Below are positions 36,301 to 48,530 of a stretch of 64,000 nt of DNA, piece after piece. Both the position numbers and the translations under genes were made by a program. Numbering within the stretch: position 1 is the stretch's first letter; the number at the start of each line of letters is the position of its first letter. Below the pieces are notes generated by a model. It saw only the letters and a list, made by a program, of their open reading frames with translations, was not told the origin of the DNA and did no database searches. The stretch is taken from NCBI RefSeq assembly GCF_000143535.2, contig NC_037313.1, positions 2,239,501 to 2,303,500 on the forward strand. The letters are read 5' to 3'. Source of the stretch: Botrytis cinerea B05.10 (lineage: Eukaryota; Ascomycota; Leotiomycetes; Helotiales; Sclerotiniaceae).

Positions 36301-37229
36301 TCTTGTGCCTGTGTATCCATATCTCTACGGAGTTCTGGTGTAGAGATTTCATTTGGTGCTCACGGGCAGAGAATCATGATTTGTATTGTCGTTAGTGAAG
36401 CTGCCGCGTTTGTCGATTCTGGTCTTATTTTTGATATACTATGAGATATTCAGGGGGGTTCCGAACATGTATTTCCGACTTGTTTAGTGCTTATGGAGAT
36501 TGAAGTCCTTCAAAGTGAACTCTTGACGAAACAAAACTTTCTATAACTCTTAGGGAGAGTGGCAATGTATCGTGTGAGATTTTGAACGTTTTCAGCTCGG
36601 GTAAAGAGAAGGGAGCTTGGCTTAATAAGACAAAATAAGCGGGGACATGTTGAGGAGATAGGCTCAAGGTGTCGAGGTGGATATAAGTGAATACGATGTA
36701 CCAGTGATTCGCGTCCTTTCTCTTCTTACACCCTCCTTTGGCCCCCTTCATTCGCGTTGATGAAAACACAGTCAGGAGCTCATACATTTTTTCAATCCAA
36801 ATGCAAGCATCCAAGTATAATTTGACAGAATCCATAATCGAGAATCAAAGGTGGTGGGCATGGAGTTCCATGATTAAGAAATGATTTAGAATAGAAGTAT
36901 GAGAATAGTGAAGGGATGGCCTCCCTTGATAGGCTTATATAGCCAGTTCCCAGAACGCAGCATTAAAAGTATTAGATCACTTCTCAAGGGGTAAAATGAA
37001 GGCCAAGAACTTTAGCAATGATCGCGTTTCATTACGATTGCAAAACGAATGGCTAGGATCTCTGATCCAAAGTCTCTCAGTCACCTATTCAAGCTAACCG
37101 TACCCCATTGCCTCCCCCAACGTTCATCCAATTCACCACGCTACCTATGAACTAAACAATCGGAACAAGGAGGCTTTTGATTGGTCTTGTGGATCAAAAA
37201 ATGATACTGGATGTCAATCTTGTTTCAGC
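33366..37229. other. Intergenic, 3.9 kb, with hexanucleotide and other microsatellites
   Basis: No gene supported. 33366-33700 is probably the MET6 3' UTR, including an 18-base T run (33426-33443). A dense simple-repeat cluster lies at 34360-34910 (separate entry). The remaining 35.0-37.2 kb holds only short open frames without recognisable motifs, for example 36491-36835 (-) and 35588-35878 (-). Confidence 0.45.
34360..34910. repeat. Microsatellite cluster: AGAT, poly-T, TTTG, GGATGT, TTCTTG, GA
   Basis: Within 550 bp there are AGAT units (about 34361-34385), AAT units, a T run of about 20, TTTG (34502-34533), GGATGT x7 (34548-34590), TTCTTG x9 (about 34675-34724) and GA x13 (34884-34909). 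Translated, they give repeated dipeptide-like runs that inflate the open frames here. Confidence 0.9.
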
Positions 37230-37522
37230 CTACTTCTTATCTGATCCAGCTTGACCGGCATTTCCGCCACCAGTACCTTGACCTGCTTTGTATCCGCCGG
37301 TATTTGCGTTACGATCTCCAGCTCCTTGAGCGCGCGCGGCAAATCCCGAAGAGGACATGTCTTTGCCACCCTGTGCCTGTTATAAACTGTGTTAGTTTGG
37401 GCTGCAGTCATATGCAACGGAGACTATTGAGTAGAATGGGAAGGCAGAGAGAAATAAAGGAAGAAACGCACTTGAGTGGATTGGATGCGTGAAGCATCAT
37501 CTTTGGTCATTTTGGTGGGCAT
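37230..37522 (-). CDS. Small SMP/LEA-like stress protein, two exons
   Basis: Exon 1 (37472-37522) encodes MPTKMTKDDASRIQSTQ. A 95-nt intron (GTGCGT...CAG, 37377-37471) is removed in phase 0. Exon 2 (37230-37376) adds 48 residues, including SSSGFAARAQGAGDRNAN, and ends GQAGSDKK, for 65 aa in total. The pattern (DASRIQS.QA..GKDMSS.GFAARAQ.A.D, then a Gly/Gln/Ala/Asn-rich disordered tail) matches fungal seed-maturation-protein (SMP) domain proteins. These are small hydrophilic LEA-like polypeptides linked to desiccation and stress tolerance. No signal peptide or membrane segment is present. The role in this organism is inferred from the family only. Neither exon is long enough to stand out as an ORF. 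Confidence 0.78.
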
Positions 37523-39121
37523 ATTTTTGAGTTTTGAGGTTTGTGATGATTTGAAGGTTGAGGCTTGACTGTTTCGTTGTGTGGTTAGTAATTCCCTATG
37601 AATACACAAGCACTTTTCAATGGGGATAGTAACATGATCTGCAAGATGGAAATGTTCAAAATGAATTAAAAAAAAATAGGAAATGCGAGAATGAGAAACT
37701 GATTACTTACAGTTTTGGCTGGCTGTGGGTGGGGGGATGTATTTACTTATGCGATTTGTGATGAAATGGCTTGATAAGGAAAAACATTTGAAAAGTGGAA
37801 GAACGGCCATCATATATTCTCAAACTCAACACTTGAGGAGCAAGAGCTCCGCGATCCACGTGCAAGAAAAGGAGCAAAGCGTATGAGATGTGTGTTGCCG
37901 ATGAGGCTCACTGACTGCATACATTTCAATTCGTGTATAGCCAGTGGATGTCATTGATTAAGCCCGCTGCTTCTCTTCAGAATTTTGTAGATTATTATAG
38001 CGTATGATTTCATCGGTGAATGTTGTAACCCGTTTCACATGATCAGCTTATTCATTGACGGGACACATTAGAAATGGCGGTGAGGATTGTTTGCTTTACT
38101 GTATACTTTACATTTTGAAATCTGGCAGAGCTATCGGTAAGTTGCAATACTTGTTGTTCATTTGATGTAGATCCTTGCGGCTACCTACTCTACGAGGCGT
38201 TGCTCGGAAGTTGAAATGATGAATTAACCGAATAATTGGCCAGTCAAACGAGTAAGCTCCGTTTGCAAACGCGAGACGTCCAGTGATCAATCATTTTAGC
38301 GAAGATCCTCCATTCTTCCCGTCACTATGCTTGAGTCTATCATCTGATCAAATTTCGACAAAAAAGCAATGGGCATAATGGTGGCATGATTTTTGATGAG
38401 TGCATATTCTGTGAGATGTTATTGATGACTATTAGTTATTACTACGACTGAGATCTGTAGGAGCGGGGTGTTCATGTGTCTTAAGATCGAGGTGACGACA
38501 GGAAATTTAATGAATGTGTCTCCACTAAGAACGGGTTACGCACATATTGCTAAAGGGAAATGTTTTGGACCAGGTGTCTTGGAGGTACATTCAAAAATGT
38601 GTGGATATTTGGATCCTGAAGCCTCTAAGTATCCGTTGTCATTTTGGGTCTACTCCCAAAACTCTATTCGCTCTCCGTATAGTTGGGAGGAATCCAGAGG
38701 AAGATGTGTGAAGGTCCAATGGTGCAATGCTGGAAAAGGGAAGGGTTTGCCTTTTGGAAAGACACATTATGATCAATTTCAATACATATTGTAGATACTT
38801 GGGCATATGAATGTAGATTATAACTTGTGAATAGAGAAGGCATTGGGTGGAATAAGAACAAATTGGTAATAGTAATGTGGAAATAAAAAACTTCATCCTG
38901 CAAGCCTTCATTCAACCTCAGAAACTTCAAACAGTAAGTAGTTCCACGGGATCAATCAGTATCTCTAGATTTGAATTCAATAATCTGCTAATTGCGTTTC
39001 TAAGTTTCTGTTCATGCTCTTGATTTCTCTCTTTGAATTTTTGTATGACTTGCGCTCGAAATTACGACGGGTTTTCAGATAAAACCATGCCACTCCATTA
39101 GTACAGTAAAAAGTAGAACCA
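37523..39121. other. Intergenic, 1.6 kb
   Basis: Contains the upstream region of the SMP-like gene and the 3' flank of the secreted-protein gene. An ATG ORF at 38468-38794 (+, 108 codons; WGTGV-like composition, Gly/Lys/Tyr-rich) has no recognisable motif. Minus-strand frames over the same bases are equally open, so I do not call it. Confidence 0.4.
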
Positions 39122-39966
39122 TTAAATCAATGCTACGATTAAACCCAAGACTCCCATGGCAGAGCCAGGCTTGACTTTCCCAACACCCGAATTTGCAGTT
39201 GGTGCAGTGGTGCTCTTTGATGAAGTTGGGGTAGCGGTGCCAGTAGCGATTCCGTTGACCCCGGCAGGCCTTGATGTTGAAGAACTTGGGGAAGACGTAG
39301 TTGTGGCAGTACGAGAGGTTGTTTGTGTGTCTATCGCGCTGTTGACAGAACTTGTAGTACTTGATGATGTTGGAGCTGCAGCCTCGACTGTTGTTTGAGA
39401 TCCATCTGGCCATGTATACTCTCCAGTATAGACATTACCAACACCTCCTTCATCATCTGAAAAGTCTCCTGTAAGATTCAGTTAGTTTTATTCGTCAACA
39501 CGAACCTTGCCGAACCTGGCATTTCCATATCAGAGAGCTTACCAGTGGCTTCATTCAAACAGAACAATGATCCATCTGTATATTCGTAGCATGTCTCACC
39601 GCTATCACACGAGAGAGTATCGCGCTTCCTAAGGATCAAATCCTCATAGTCATCGTAGTCCTCGTAGTCATCGTAGTCCTCGTAGTCATCGTAGTCGTCG
39701 CCGCCGCAAGCAGATCCTCCAACAGCATTGCATTCACCTTGGCTTTGGATTTCAAGGCATGCTTGTAAAGCCGTCGGATCGTCTGCATACTCGGAACAAG
39801 AGTTTGAAGAAGATGAGCCTGAAGAGCCTGAAGAGCCGTCTGTGGTCCCTCCTGTTGTACTACCACTTTCGACCCAAGAGATTGCGTTCGACGTTGTACA
39901 TGTGGATGAAGCGACCAGATTGAAAGGCGCGACGACAAATAATAGGGTGATCATAGATAGAAACAT
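39122..39966 (-). CDS. Secreted, probably GPI-anchored protein with acidic YDDYED repeats
   Basis: Exons 39543-39966 and 39122-39468, separated by a 74-nt GT-AG intron, give 256 aa. A signal peptide (about 1-19: MFLSMITLLFVVAPFNLVAS) is followed by a Gly/Ser/Thr spacer and a Cys-containing segment (CSEY, then ALQACLEIQSQGEC). Three tandem YDDYED hexapeptides (about 92-109) come next, with a KR dibasic site just after them (LILRKRDTL). A second Cys region (SCDSGETCYEYTDGSLFCLN), a Ser/Thr-rich stalk (about 165-235) and a hydrophobic C-terminus (GSAMGVLGLIVALI) complete it. The last two are typical of a GPI anchor signal with the omega site near NSG. It probably sits in the cell wall or plasma membrane. 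No enzymatic domain is visible. Kex2 processing at KR is possible. Confidence 0.82.
39641..39700 (-). repeat. In-frame 18-bp coding repeat (YDDYED), 3 copies
   Basis: Three near-perfect 18-bp units (TACGATGACTACGAGGAC on the coding strand) inside exon 1 of the secreted protein gene. Near-identity at synonymous positions suggests recent expansion and likely length polymorphism. Confidence 0.85.
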
Positions 39967-42135
39967 GTTGGTAAGCTGAAATTATGATGATCTTGATTTG
40001 AGAAGACGGAACTTGTTCCAAAAAGAAAGAATAACTCAAAGATAGAAGGCGAGAATATGAGAAATGTATAAGAATATGCTCTTCGAATTGAAGTTGCATT
40101 CCGTAGAGCTGGTGATGAGAACACACTCTTATATATCCATAATGGAGACCGATAACAATAATTCCACTCTTTCTGAACCACAGGAGAGCTATAGAAATCA
40201 GAACCTGATTGGTTTACTTACGAGAAAGCTTTTGTCCATGATCGTGCACGATAATCCCGTGGAAGAGCCTGTCAATATTGGGGAAGATGGTTCATAGTGA
40301 CAGCTTTTTTTTTCAGACTGAACTTTTCTCTGTCTATATCACGGTCTCCATATTGGAAATTCGCTTCTTGGCAATAGCTAGCTCGAGACTCTCGGAGTAG
40401 CCATTGGATTGAGATATCAAAAAGTTTCAGAATGTCCAGCTGTGCTTGTGCACTTGGCAATAGCGCAATGATTATTAGGCTTCCAAACCTACACATAGAG
40501 AAATATAAAAACTCGAGCCATAAATGTTCAGCAATAGCGCCTCTTTTTTTTATCGGCTGAATTGATTAGTTAGCGAGCTTCCACGAGCTACCGTCTGTGG
40601 TCTAGATCTGTCCCACACTAGTGAGGCTGAACAGTTTAAGCTCAATATTACTCCTTTTGGCCCGCTTCAAACTTGGCACTATACACTAAATCTTTGAGAA
40701 ACGAGAGCCTCGCGAACAAGAGAATATTCCCAAGAACGTGACTCGAAGAACCTCCAATAAATATTAGGCTGGGATGAAATGCACATGTGGTTTCTTTCGG
40801 CCGCTACTTAATGTGGCGGATACAATTGGGGGGCTTTTTGTGAAAGAACAGAATTGTGGCTATCAATATTGTATAAATAAGCAATTGCGATTGTGATGAT
40901 AGAAATGAGGTGAACGCGATTTCTACGCGAAATGTGAATTTTTGATGACTAAGCGACTTACATGAACACGACACTGATGTAGTTCCGTTGTTTTTGTTTA
41001 GAAAATTCGGCACTGTTATTCTTCATTGGCATTGTTCTAATCACAACAACAATCAGAATCGGTATTGGTATGCGATATGGCACAATTATAAAACCATAGC
41101 CCAACGGATTACATGATAGAAATCGACCAATCCGCCGCCGGACGGCGTCCGTTCCCCAAACATCGCCCACGTCGCGAGATCACCGAGACGAGCAAAATAA
41201 TTGAAAGAATTTCCTCTCTGCAGATCTGCTGAATGAGATCATCCGCCGGAATGAGAGAACCTCGAATGAATAAAATAAGGAGATGTAAGAATGGGCTAGA
41301 AGGAATTGATTGAGAGTCTTCTATAATTTATCATGAGAACTATTGTGAAAGGAAAGGGGCAAGCTCGAATGTGATATTGGACAGAGCTGTTACAAATCTA
41401 CACAAGAACTTTCTATCTATAAGCTAGTGCCAAAGTCCCCTATTGCGAAGTTGTCGAATCTTGAGAATGGGGAAGCAGCCTAGATTCCTCTCCTCAAATG
41501 GCCGAACTTTGCTACGAATGATTTTATCTTCCATCTTCCCTCGACCCTTCAAGCTCCATTACACCACAACATTACAATTGCCTGGCCAAACAAGGGAAAC
41601 CTGATTTCCTTCGCGACACTGGAAGTTCTACTACTGAAGCCTGTCCCACTTTCCTTGGAACACACCAAGCAAAGCTTTAAGCAAAAACATCTCATGTCTT
41701 GTTCTGTGCTCATTTTATCCCAGGGATAGGTCACTTCATTGTAAGTTATTCAGGTAGTTGAACTTTAGCCAAAATTGAACTCTCATTTCTTGTCACGTTC
41801 TGGTTCTACCAATCTTCAAATGGCTTGACGTGCCGTTCCTGTTATCCGCCATTTTGTCATGCTTTTATGTAGCCTAATCCGGCCCCAAGGACTCTTGTCT
41901 CATAGCTACCCACGAGGCCCAGGATCTTTAACTTTAGAGGCACTTTTAGCTGCCCGGCTGTCCAATGAGAGCTCCGATTTTCTCATCATAAATTCACACC
42001 GCAATGAAATATCGCGAGCTTTATTCCAGCAAAAAATAAACCAGGTTGGCTAGGGTGGTGCCATATCTACATCAAACATCAAAATTCCCATCCAAAACAA
42101 ATAAGTGAACCATCGCAATGCTATTACATCAGTTT
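39967..42135. other. Intergenic, 2.2 kb
   Basis: Upstream region of the secreted-protein gene and 3' flank of the permease gene. There is a TATA box on the - strand at 40128-40135. No other feature is supported. The small frames at 40272-40496, 40804-41013 and 40958-41170 (-) and 41549-41734 (-) look random. Confidence 0.45.
40128..40135 (-). promoter_or_regulatory. TATA box upstream of the secreted-protein gene
   Basis: TATATAAG on the minus strand, about 165 bp before the ATG at 39966. Confidence 0.5.
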
Positions 42136-43849
42136 TCACTCTTCGCCCTTTACCCTAACCAACCTTGTAACACTCGTTCCGTCTTCCAAAATCTCCACTT
42201 CTTCTTCAACTTTATACCCACTCCACCGTGGCAATCCCCAAAACACTACCGCCCACCAACCAACCCCAAAAAGAATGATCCCCACCCCAACAACAGCGTA
42301 AGTCGCATACCAAAACCCCACATCCGCGTTTCCCTTCGTCGGTTTAAAAAAGGGGCCTGCGATCAACGCCAAACAAATGGCTATCCTAATCCAAACAGCC
42401 GGCAGCCATGCTTTGAAAGGCCTTTTCAGGTCTGGTCGACTGTAGCGAAGACGGATTAGTCCTAAAGAGAGAGCTAATGCTGCGAATTGACCCGGATAAC
42501 CTTCAACGTCTAGGATGAAGTTGTAGACGTCGCCTCGAGGAGGTATAGCAATCACAAGGAAGGAGGGGATATAGTGGACTATTAAACCGCCAAAGGGTGC
42601 GCCGAATGGAGCCGAGGAGGAGAGGTGTTTAGAATAGGGGAGAAAACCTTGACGAGCTATTTCTTGGTTTACGCGGGCCTAGTGATGCAGGGGTTAATTC
42701 AAGTTCTGGAAAATGGTGGATGATAGATGGAGAGACGAAAGATCAGGAGCTCACGAGTGTAAAAGTTACGACCATAACATTTCCCGCCGCACTAACCGCC
42801 ACAGCCAATGGCAATAAAATCCTTCCTCCCACGTCGCCAAAAATCCTCTCGAAAAACAATGCAGCAATAAGTTGTCCACTTTCTTTCACTTCCTCCAGCG
42901 GAACCACAGATAGATACGCAAAATTAGCTAATAGATACAACGAACAGGCTGTAAACAAGGCAGCTGGCGCAACAGTTCTCAATGTTCTAACCGGATCCTT
43001 AACCTCGTTAAGGACATTGTTCAAATTAGACAGTCCTGCATAGGAATACGAAACTTTGAAAACAGCAGTTGTCAAAGTTCCCCAATGCCAATTTGAACCC
43101 GTCCAAAGTCGATCCCAGGAAAATCCTTCTCTGGACAATGTTGGGATCGGAGCTCCTGTTCCCGGAAGCTTTACCCCAAATATCACGACAAATATTCCGG
43201 TTAGGGCCATGAAGAGGATTAGACCTACTTTAATCCATCCTAAGAAATTTTGAATCCATATTCCAGTTTTGAGAAAACAACCATGAATGATTGTTATCCA
43301 AGTCAAGAGTCCCAACGCGATGGCTTTTTGCCCTAATTCCGTACCCTCAATTCCAAGAGCAAAGAGCACATATTCGCCAAAAACGATACAATTGCTTGCT
43401 GTAAAACCTAGCAGTACTGCTTGTACAGCTACAAGCGTACTGGCAAGAAATCGAGGTTTTGGATAGGTGAACTCAAGGTATACTTTTTCGCCTCCAGATC
43501 TAGGAAGCATGCAACCATATTCTAGAGAAATTTGAAGACCGAGCCAAGCAAGTATCGAACCAGCAACCCATAAAAGCAAGGCAAGACCGATGCTACCCGT
43601 TGTTTTTAGAATCGGTCCGGGGGTTGCAAAAATCCCGGAACCAATTACTCGGGATATGACGAGTATGTAGGCGCTTGACCACGACAGGTTACGACCTAAA
43701 GTGCTGGTTTCGGGGATGGTGTCGTCTTCTATTTGACGAGAGGGCTTGGATTGCGGAGAGGAGAGGGAGTTGTTGGAGGTTGAGCGGGATGAGAGAAGAG
43801 GCTCGGACTCGAGGGCTGATGAATCGGCGGAACCTGTTGATGTTGACAT
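42136..43849 (-). CDS. Amino-acid permease, LAT/MUP1-like (APC superfamily)
   Basis: Exon 1 is 42755-43849 (365 codons) and exon 2 is 42136-42678. A 76-nt intron (GTGAGC...CACTAG) is removed in phase 0, giving 545 aa. A cytosolic Ser-rich tail with an acidic dileucine-like ESEPLLSS precedes TM1, which carries the APC signature (ISRVIGSGIFATPGPIL, about 65-81). About 12 hydrophobic segments follow. Conserved blocks include FKVSYSYAGLSNLNNVLNEV and, across the splice junction, VTFTLARVNQEIARQGFLPYSK, which confirms the junction. This is the eukaryotic L-type transporter group that includes high-affinity methionine permeases. The substrate is inferred as a neutral amino acid, with methionine possible but unproven. 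It lies about 9 kb from MET6. That proximity may be coincidence. Confidence 0.9.
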
Positions 43850-44890
43850 TTTGGGGGATATTGAAGAACGCAGCTACGATCGCATGATTTTCAGACGTTA
43901 ACATTAAAAAATATACGGCTTTAGCATCACAGAGTCTGGTAACACTGCAGACCATTACATTGGATTGAAATTAAAGCCACGAGTCAAGTCGTTATTGCGT
44001 TGGAATGTGACGACCCGGAGCATAAAATTGCAATATCCGACGACAGAAGAATGGACTCTGTTATTAAAGAGCAAAGGAAACACTCCGGTAAGGGGGCACA
44101 GGTTTGGAGATAATTATCTTCTATAAAATCTGCATCTTTAGCAGTCGACTATTTTTAGATTGATAGCAGCTCAGCTCAACCACTATCATGTTTCGTCCTT
44201 TCCCAATCTCACCATCATCTCGTCATCGAAACCCAGCCATATCAATGATGCCATATGAACGATATAAGACATATGTTGAATCATAGCCATACAAGATAGC
44301 TTGCATGTAGATCCGCACCTATATATCATCTCATGCAACAATTGCGTGCTCCCTTATACACCCTTGTGATTCGTCGGAAAACGGCGGACCTTGTGATCCC
44401 TTGACATACGCTGCCTAATCTCTTATCTGATTTTTTCATGAGCTTTGAAATCAAATATTAGATGTTGGATGTTTTTCTCTAAAGATTGATGTGAGATTGG
44501 ACAGGATGTAGAGAATGGGGAAGAAAATTGACCCGACTCCTTTTCCGAGACTAACGGCGGATTGTGAGTAGACTTCTTTCTCATCTCACGAATTCTATTT
44601 AAAACATGACATTGCGTCATTTTCGTCAAACATGCACAAGACTGCGGGGTTGAAAAAAAAGCGACAAACAAACATCTGAATAATAGACGTGCTTTGAAAT
44701 CATACTGGATTAATAATTATATTAGTACTTTTGGTGCTTCATCGTCGGTTCATCTCGATGTGGAAAGAGTACTTATAGTTGCAAGTTCCGAAGTTCGTAG
44801 GAAAATATTTACGATTTCAAAAGACTCTGATCATACCATTAAAACAGACTTGACTGAAAATATTAAGCCCTAGTCAAATTCATTAGCACA
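43850..44890. other. Divergent intergenic region between permease and oxygenase genes
   Basis: About 1 kb shared by two divergent promoters. There are AT-rich stretches at about 44690-44870. No ORF is supported; the frame at 44423-44671 (-) has no recognisable feature. Confidence 0.45.
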
Positions 44891-45875
44891 ATGACCACCA
44901 CACTCACCGAACAAGCTCCCTCCGAGCACATCACCAAGCTCGAAACCAACCCCACTACACCTCACGATATTAAAGGAGTTCTGAATTATTACCTTGATCC
45001 AGAAGATGGAAGTCCCCCAGAGCCCAATTACGTGAACAAGCCTAACACTTATGATCGTCCCGTGCATTCAGTGGAGGTAACTGTTCACGATATCCGCGGC
45101 TCGGAAGACCAGTATACATTGGACACCACCGGTTTCCAGGTCGTGAAACATGTTAGTCGAGAGAAAGATTTCGTGGATGAGGAGAAGATCAAAAGTGATT
45201 ACTACAAAGAAACAGAAGAATTGTTAAAAAGAGAGTCAGTATTAGCATAGCTCCGCGTGCTCGCTTCCAAATTGGACAGACTACTAACAAGGAAATAGAA
45301 CCGGAGCATCCAAAATTTTCATCTTCGACCACACCATCCGACGCGAAGCTCTTGATACGAGAGCCCCAGCAGCTTCATCCACTGATACAATCAATAAGAA
45401 TCCCGCTCCAGTTGTTTTCCGCGGTCCTGTTCAACGCGTTCACATCGATCAATCCTATGCCGCCAGTCCCCGCCGCGTAACCCACCATCTTCCTGAAGAA
45501 GCTGAGAGACTCCTCAAAGGACGTTTCCAAATCATCAATGTTTGGCGACCCATCAAGACAATCCTTAAAGATCCCCTTGGTGTTGCGGCTGCCAACTCAG
45601 TTGATGAAAAAGATCTTGTTCCAATCAAACTTATTTATCCCGACCGCGAAGGAGAAACTTACTCAGTGCGTCATGCTCCGGGCCATAAATGGAACTATTT
45701 GTATAAGCAGACACCTGAGGAGGTGCTTTTGATCAAGTGTTTTGATAGTAAGACTGATGGAAGAGCGAGACGTGTTCCGCATAGTGCGTTTGTGAATCCC
45801 GAACATGAGGGAGAGAAGAAAAGAGAGAGTATTGAGGTTAGGGCATTGGTTTTCCACCCCGATGATACAGAATAG
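44891..45875 (+). CDS. CmcJ/NvfI (AsaB/GA4-desaturase-like) family oxygenase
   Basis: Exons 44891-45234 and 45299-45875. The 64-nt intron (GTCAGT...CTACTAAC...ATAG) restores the conserved junction LLKRETGASKIFIFDHTIRR, giving 306 aa. Family hallmarks are the N-terminal VLNYYLDPEDGSPPEPNYV, then FDHTIRR (about 124-130), PVQRVHIDQSY with the His-x-Asp iron-binding pair (about 163-165), NVWRPIK, and a distal His in RVPHSAF. Conserved Arg residues nearby may bind the cosubstrate. Proteins of this group act as, or resemble, Fe(II)/2-oxoglutarate-dependent oxygenases and desaturases. They often sit in secondary-metabolite clusters. The substrate is unknown. It converges on the UstYa-like gene 0.85 kb downstream, which makes a shared pathway plausible but unproven. 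Confidence 0.88.
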
Positions 45876-46728
45876 AGAGAAATCTGATGGACGTAGCAAG
45901 GAATTTTGGGAATGTAAGAAATATGGGAGGAAAGCATAAATCTAAATTGAACCAGTCTTATCCTATGAGAAATATTTTGAAATGCCGGATCGGCATATTT
46001 AAGCCAGTTTCATCTATTTTCAGAAACCATCTTAGTTAACAGGGTCAAATTCTGTAATCGTATCGTGCAACGAAATTCAAGAAGCTGAACAATTGACGCT
46101 GGGGCTGAGAAGCAAGTTGCAGTGGTTATCTCATTCAGGACGATTCTGACCTTGTCGAAGACCGTTCGGTCACCTGAGTTTAACCTCATCGAGTTTAGCA
46201 ATGAACATTAATTGATCTCATGAAATAACCACGGAAACGAATCTTGAACTACAGAGATCGAAACAAAGATATAGTAATAATGTTATTTTCTTGACACCTC
46301 TACAACATCAACAAATGCAGCTACATTCAACTGTCAGAGATAGTGATTTGAATGGCAAGTACTATATTTAAATATTACGTAATAGCTTCGATTTATCAAA
46401 ATACAGAATCTCGGCATTTAGTGATTCCGAAAAAATCTCTCAAAAATGATAATCAATGCAGAGAATCTGTCACATCCAGTGATTCTGCACAAGATCAGTG
46501 TGGAATATGTTATTGATAGGGTTATGGGAGTAACAGACTTGGAATCGACAGTGCCAAGTGGCATGAGAAACGATTGAAATAGATTCTTTTGTCTGGAACT
46601 CTGGCAGCAGGTCAAACTAGCTACATTTTCAGTATGGGTTAAATTACCGCAGAGATTTTTACGACCAGAGCGCATCTCCTAACCAGAGATGCCTTTCTGT
46701 GATAACTGCGCGGGTGTGCCATTTGCGC
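45876..46728. other. Convergent intergenic region, 0.85 kb
   Basis: Lies between the oxygenase (+) and UstYa-like (-) stop codons, so it holds both 3' ends. AT-rich, with no gene seen. The frame at 46418-46675 (-) is short and unremarkable. Confidence 0.5.
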
Positions 46729-47630
46729 TCAGAGTATTGGAGAAGAATAATTCATCCCCTCCGGACAAAACTTGTAACGCTCAATAGTGGGGAAATTTGG
46801 AGTGCTTTCATTAATAGCCCGGAAGCAGCCTGAATGTGCTACAGCCCAGCCTCTCAGCTTCCCCCAATCGTTACACATTCTGGTCTGACCAATCCCCGAT
46901 GTCGGATGCTCCTTTCCTTTCTCAGAGTTTAGTCGACCGGTATATCTTGGTGTGTCATCGGCATTACACATAACTTCTTCACGGAGTACATTGAGGCAAT
47001 GAGATACATGCTCGAGCGGATATGTTAGGGGCACATTATCGTATGCCTCGAGAACTAAGTTTCGAACAAGGTGCTACCAAGATGTGTCAGCGACATAAGA
47101 TTTGAAGTAATGATTATGCCTACAAGACAGTGAAGGTTGTGGAAGCCGTTCAGAATATAGATACCCTTCGAGTGATCCCAGGGCCAGCGCTGTGCCGGAA
47201 GTAGTCCTTTCGACTTGGCGTACTCGTTTGTCAAAGCAACGAGTCCGACTTCCGAATCAAGATCCGGAGAGCTCCAAGCTGCATCTGCGATTGTTCTATT
47301 CTCATTGGTAAACAATTTGTCTATGATAAAAGGAGTTGATACGTTTCGCACAAGACCAGCTGCCAGCTATGTTAGCATATTTTACCAGTATTTAATAGCT
47401 CTCAGCAACATACTGTATTTGGTCGGTGTTAATACGGGTATCGACATCAATTGTAAGGTCTGGTGAACCCATAGCGCATTGAACAACAGCGAGAAGAATA
47501 GGAAAATGCCGAGAGCAAAAGAAACTCCTTTGAAGAAACGAAGCTGTCGTTGTAGATTGAGATGCATCAAAGTCTCGGTATTATGATCTATATCGTCTTG
47601 TTGCACAAGTTTATACTCATGCAGAGCCAT
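46729..47630 (-). CDS. UstYa-family (DUF3328) oxidase, RiPP cyclisation/oxidation candidate
   Basis: Exons 47414-47630, 47124-47359 and 46729-47073, with introns of 54 and 50 nt, give 265 aa. A short cytosolic region is followed by one transmembrane anchor (about 36-58: VSFALGIFLFFSLLFNALWV). The lumenal domain has AAWSSPDLDSEVGLVALT and then both UstYa hallmark HxxHC motifs, in GFHNLHCL (ending exon 2) and EHVSHCLN (exon 3). CNADDTPRYTG and CNDWGKLRGWAVAH follow, as in the family. UstYa/UstYb-type proteins act in the secretory pathway on dikaritin RiPP precursors (ustiloxin, phomopsin, asperipin), forming oxidative crosslinks; others act on non-ribosomal metabolites. The putative precursor gene lies 1.7 kb away, transcribed divergently, so this is the best candidate tailoring enzyme. 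Confidence 0.92.
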
Positions 47631-48530
47631 TGTGGAAGGACGTGAGTAGGCTTCATCGCCCCATGAGTCAAGTGAAACTTATAGAGGGCCTCGAGAGGAC
47701 CTCCTTCTCTATGGCACACCTAATTCAAATACTTTTTTCCAAACATGTTGAAGGATGTGTTGAGTAGATAATGCATGGTTCTATTGATCCCTCACTTTTT
47801 CAAGGTTAAAGCGGCCAGCTCAATTTTTGTACCGCATTTCAAACCCCTACAGACAAGGCCCAACGCAAATATGTAAGCCGGAGAATAATTAAAGCGACCG
47901 CCAAAATGAAACCTATGCGTAAATACAAGTCCGCAACGGTATCTATATGTTGTCTTGCAGATCTTGCCCAGTTTGATGCAACTTGCCCATATGTATGTTG
48001 GTGGCGATGTCATGCAACATGTATGAATATCGGCCTAATAATCCTCGGTATACCCCTATCGATAGCCGAGAATGGCAGGTCAGATAAGAAGGATCTTAAT
48101 CTTACGTAGAATTAGCCCGACCCCAGTTGTTGGTGTGAACCGTGAGATAAGAATCTTCAAGTTGAATTAAGCCTTGTGGCCCGCTCTTGGAGAATAGACG
48201 AGCATTTTATCTGACACTAAACACGGTAAGTATTTCCCCTCTTACGTCGCATTTACCCCAGCTTGGAACTAGGATACCGAAAACACGGGTAGGAATTCCT
48301 TCAACACAACCAAGGAAACTACCGAGGCCTTGTTGGTACCCCTCACCCCCATATCTTATTTAAATGACACAAATCCTGAAAACTAATTCAACCTCTATAC
48401 AATCGTACGAAAAAAAAAAAGAACTCTATAGTACTCTATTTTTCTAGCCCATAGGCTTTGTTGTTCTAATGTTCTTACAAACACACATACTATAAGTTAT
48501 CTCGACTTCGACAATTAATTTAAATTTGCA
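47631..48530. other. Intergenic, 0.9 kb, promoter side of the UstYa-like gene
   Basis: Holds the UstYa upstream region and the leader of the frameshifted ORF (a poly-A run at about 48410-48420). Frames at 47792-48013 (-) and 47906-48109 (+) overlap each other antisense and match nothing. Confidence 0.45.
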
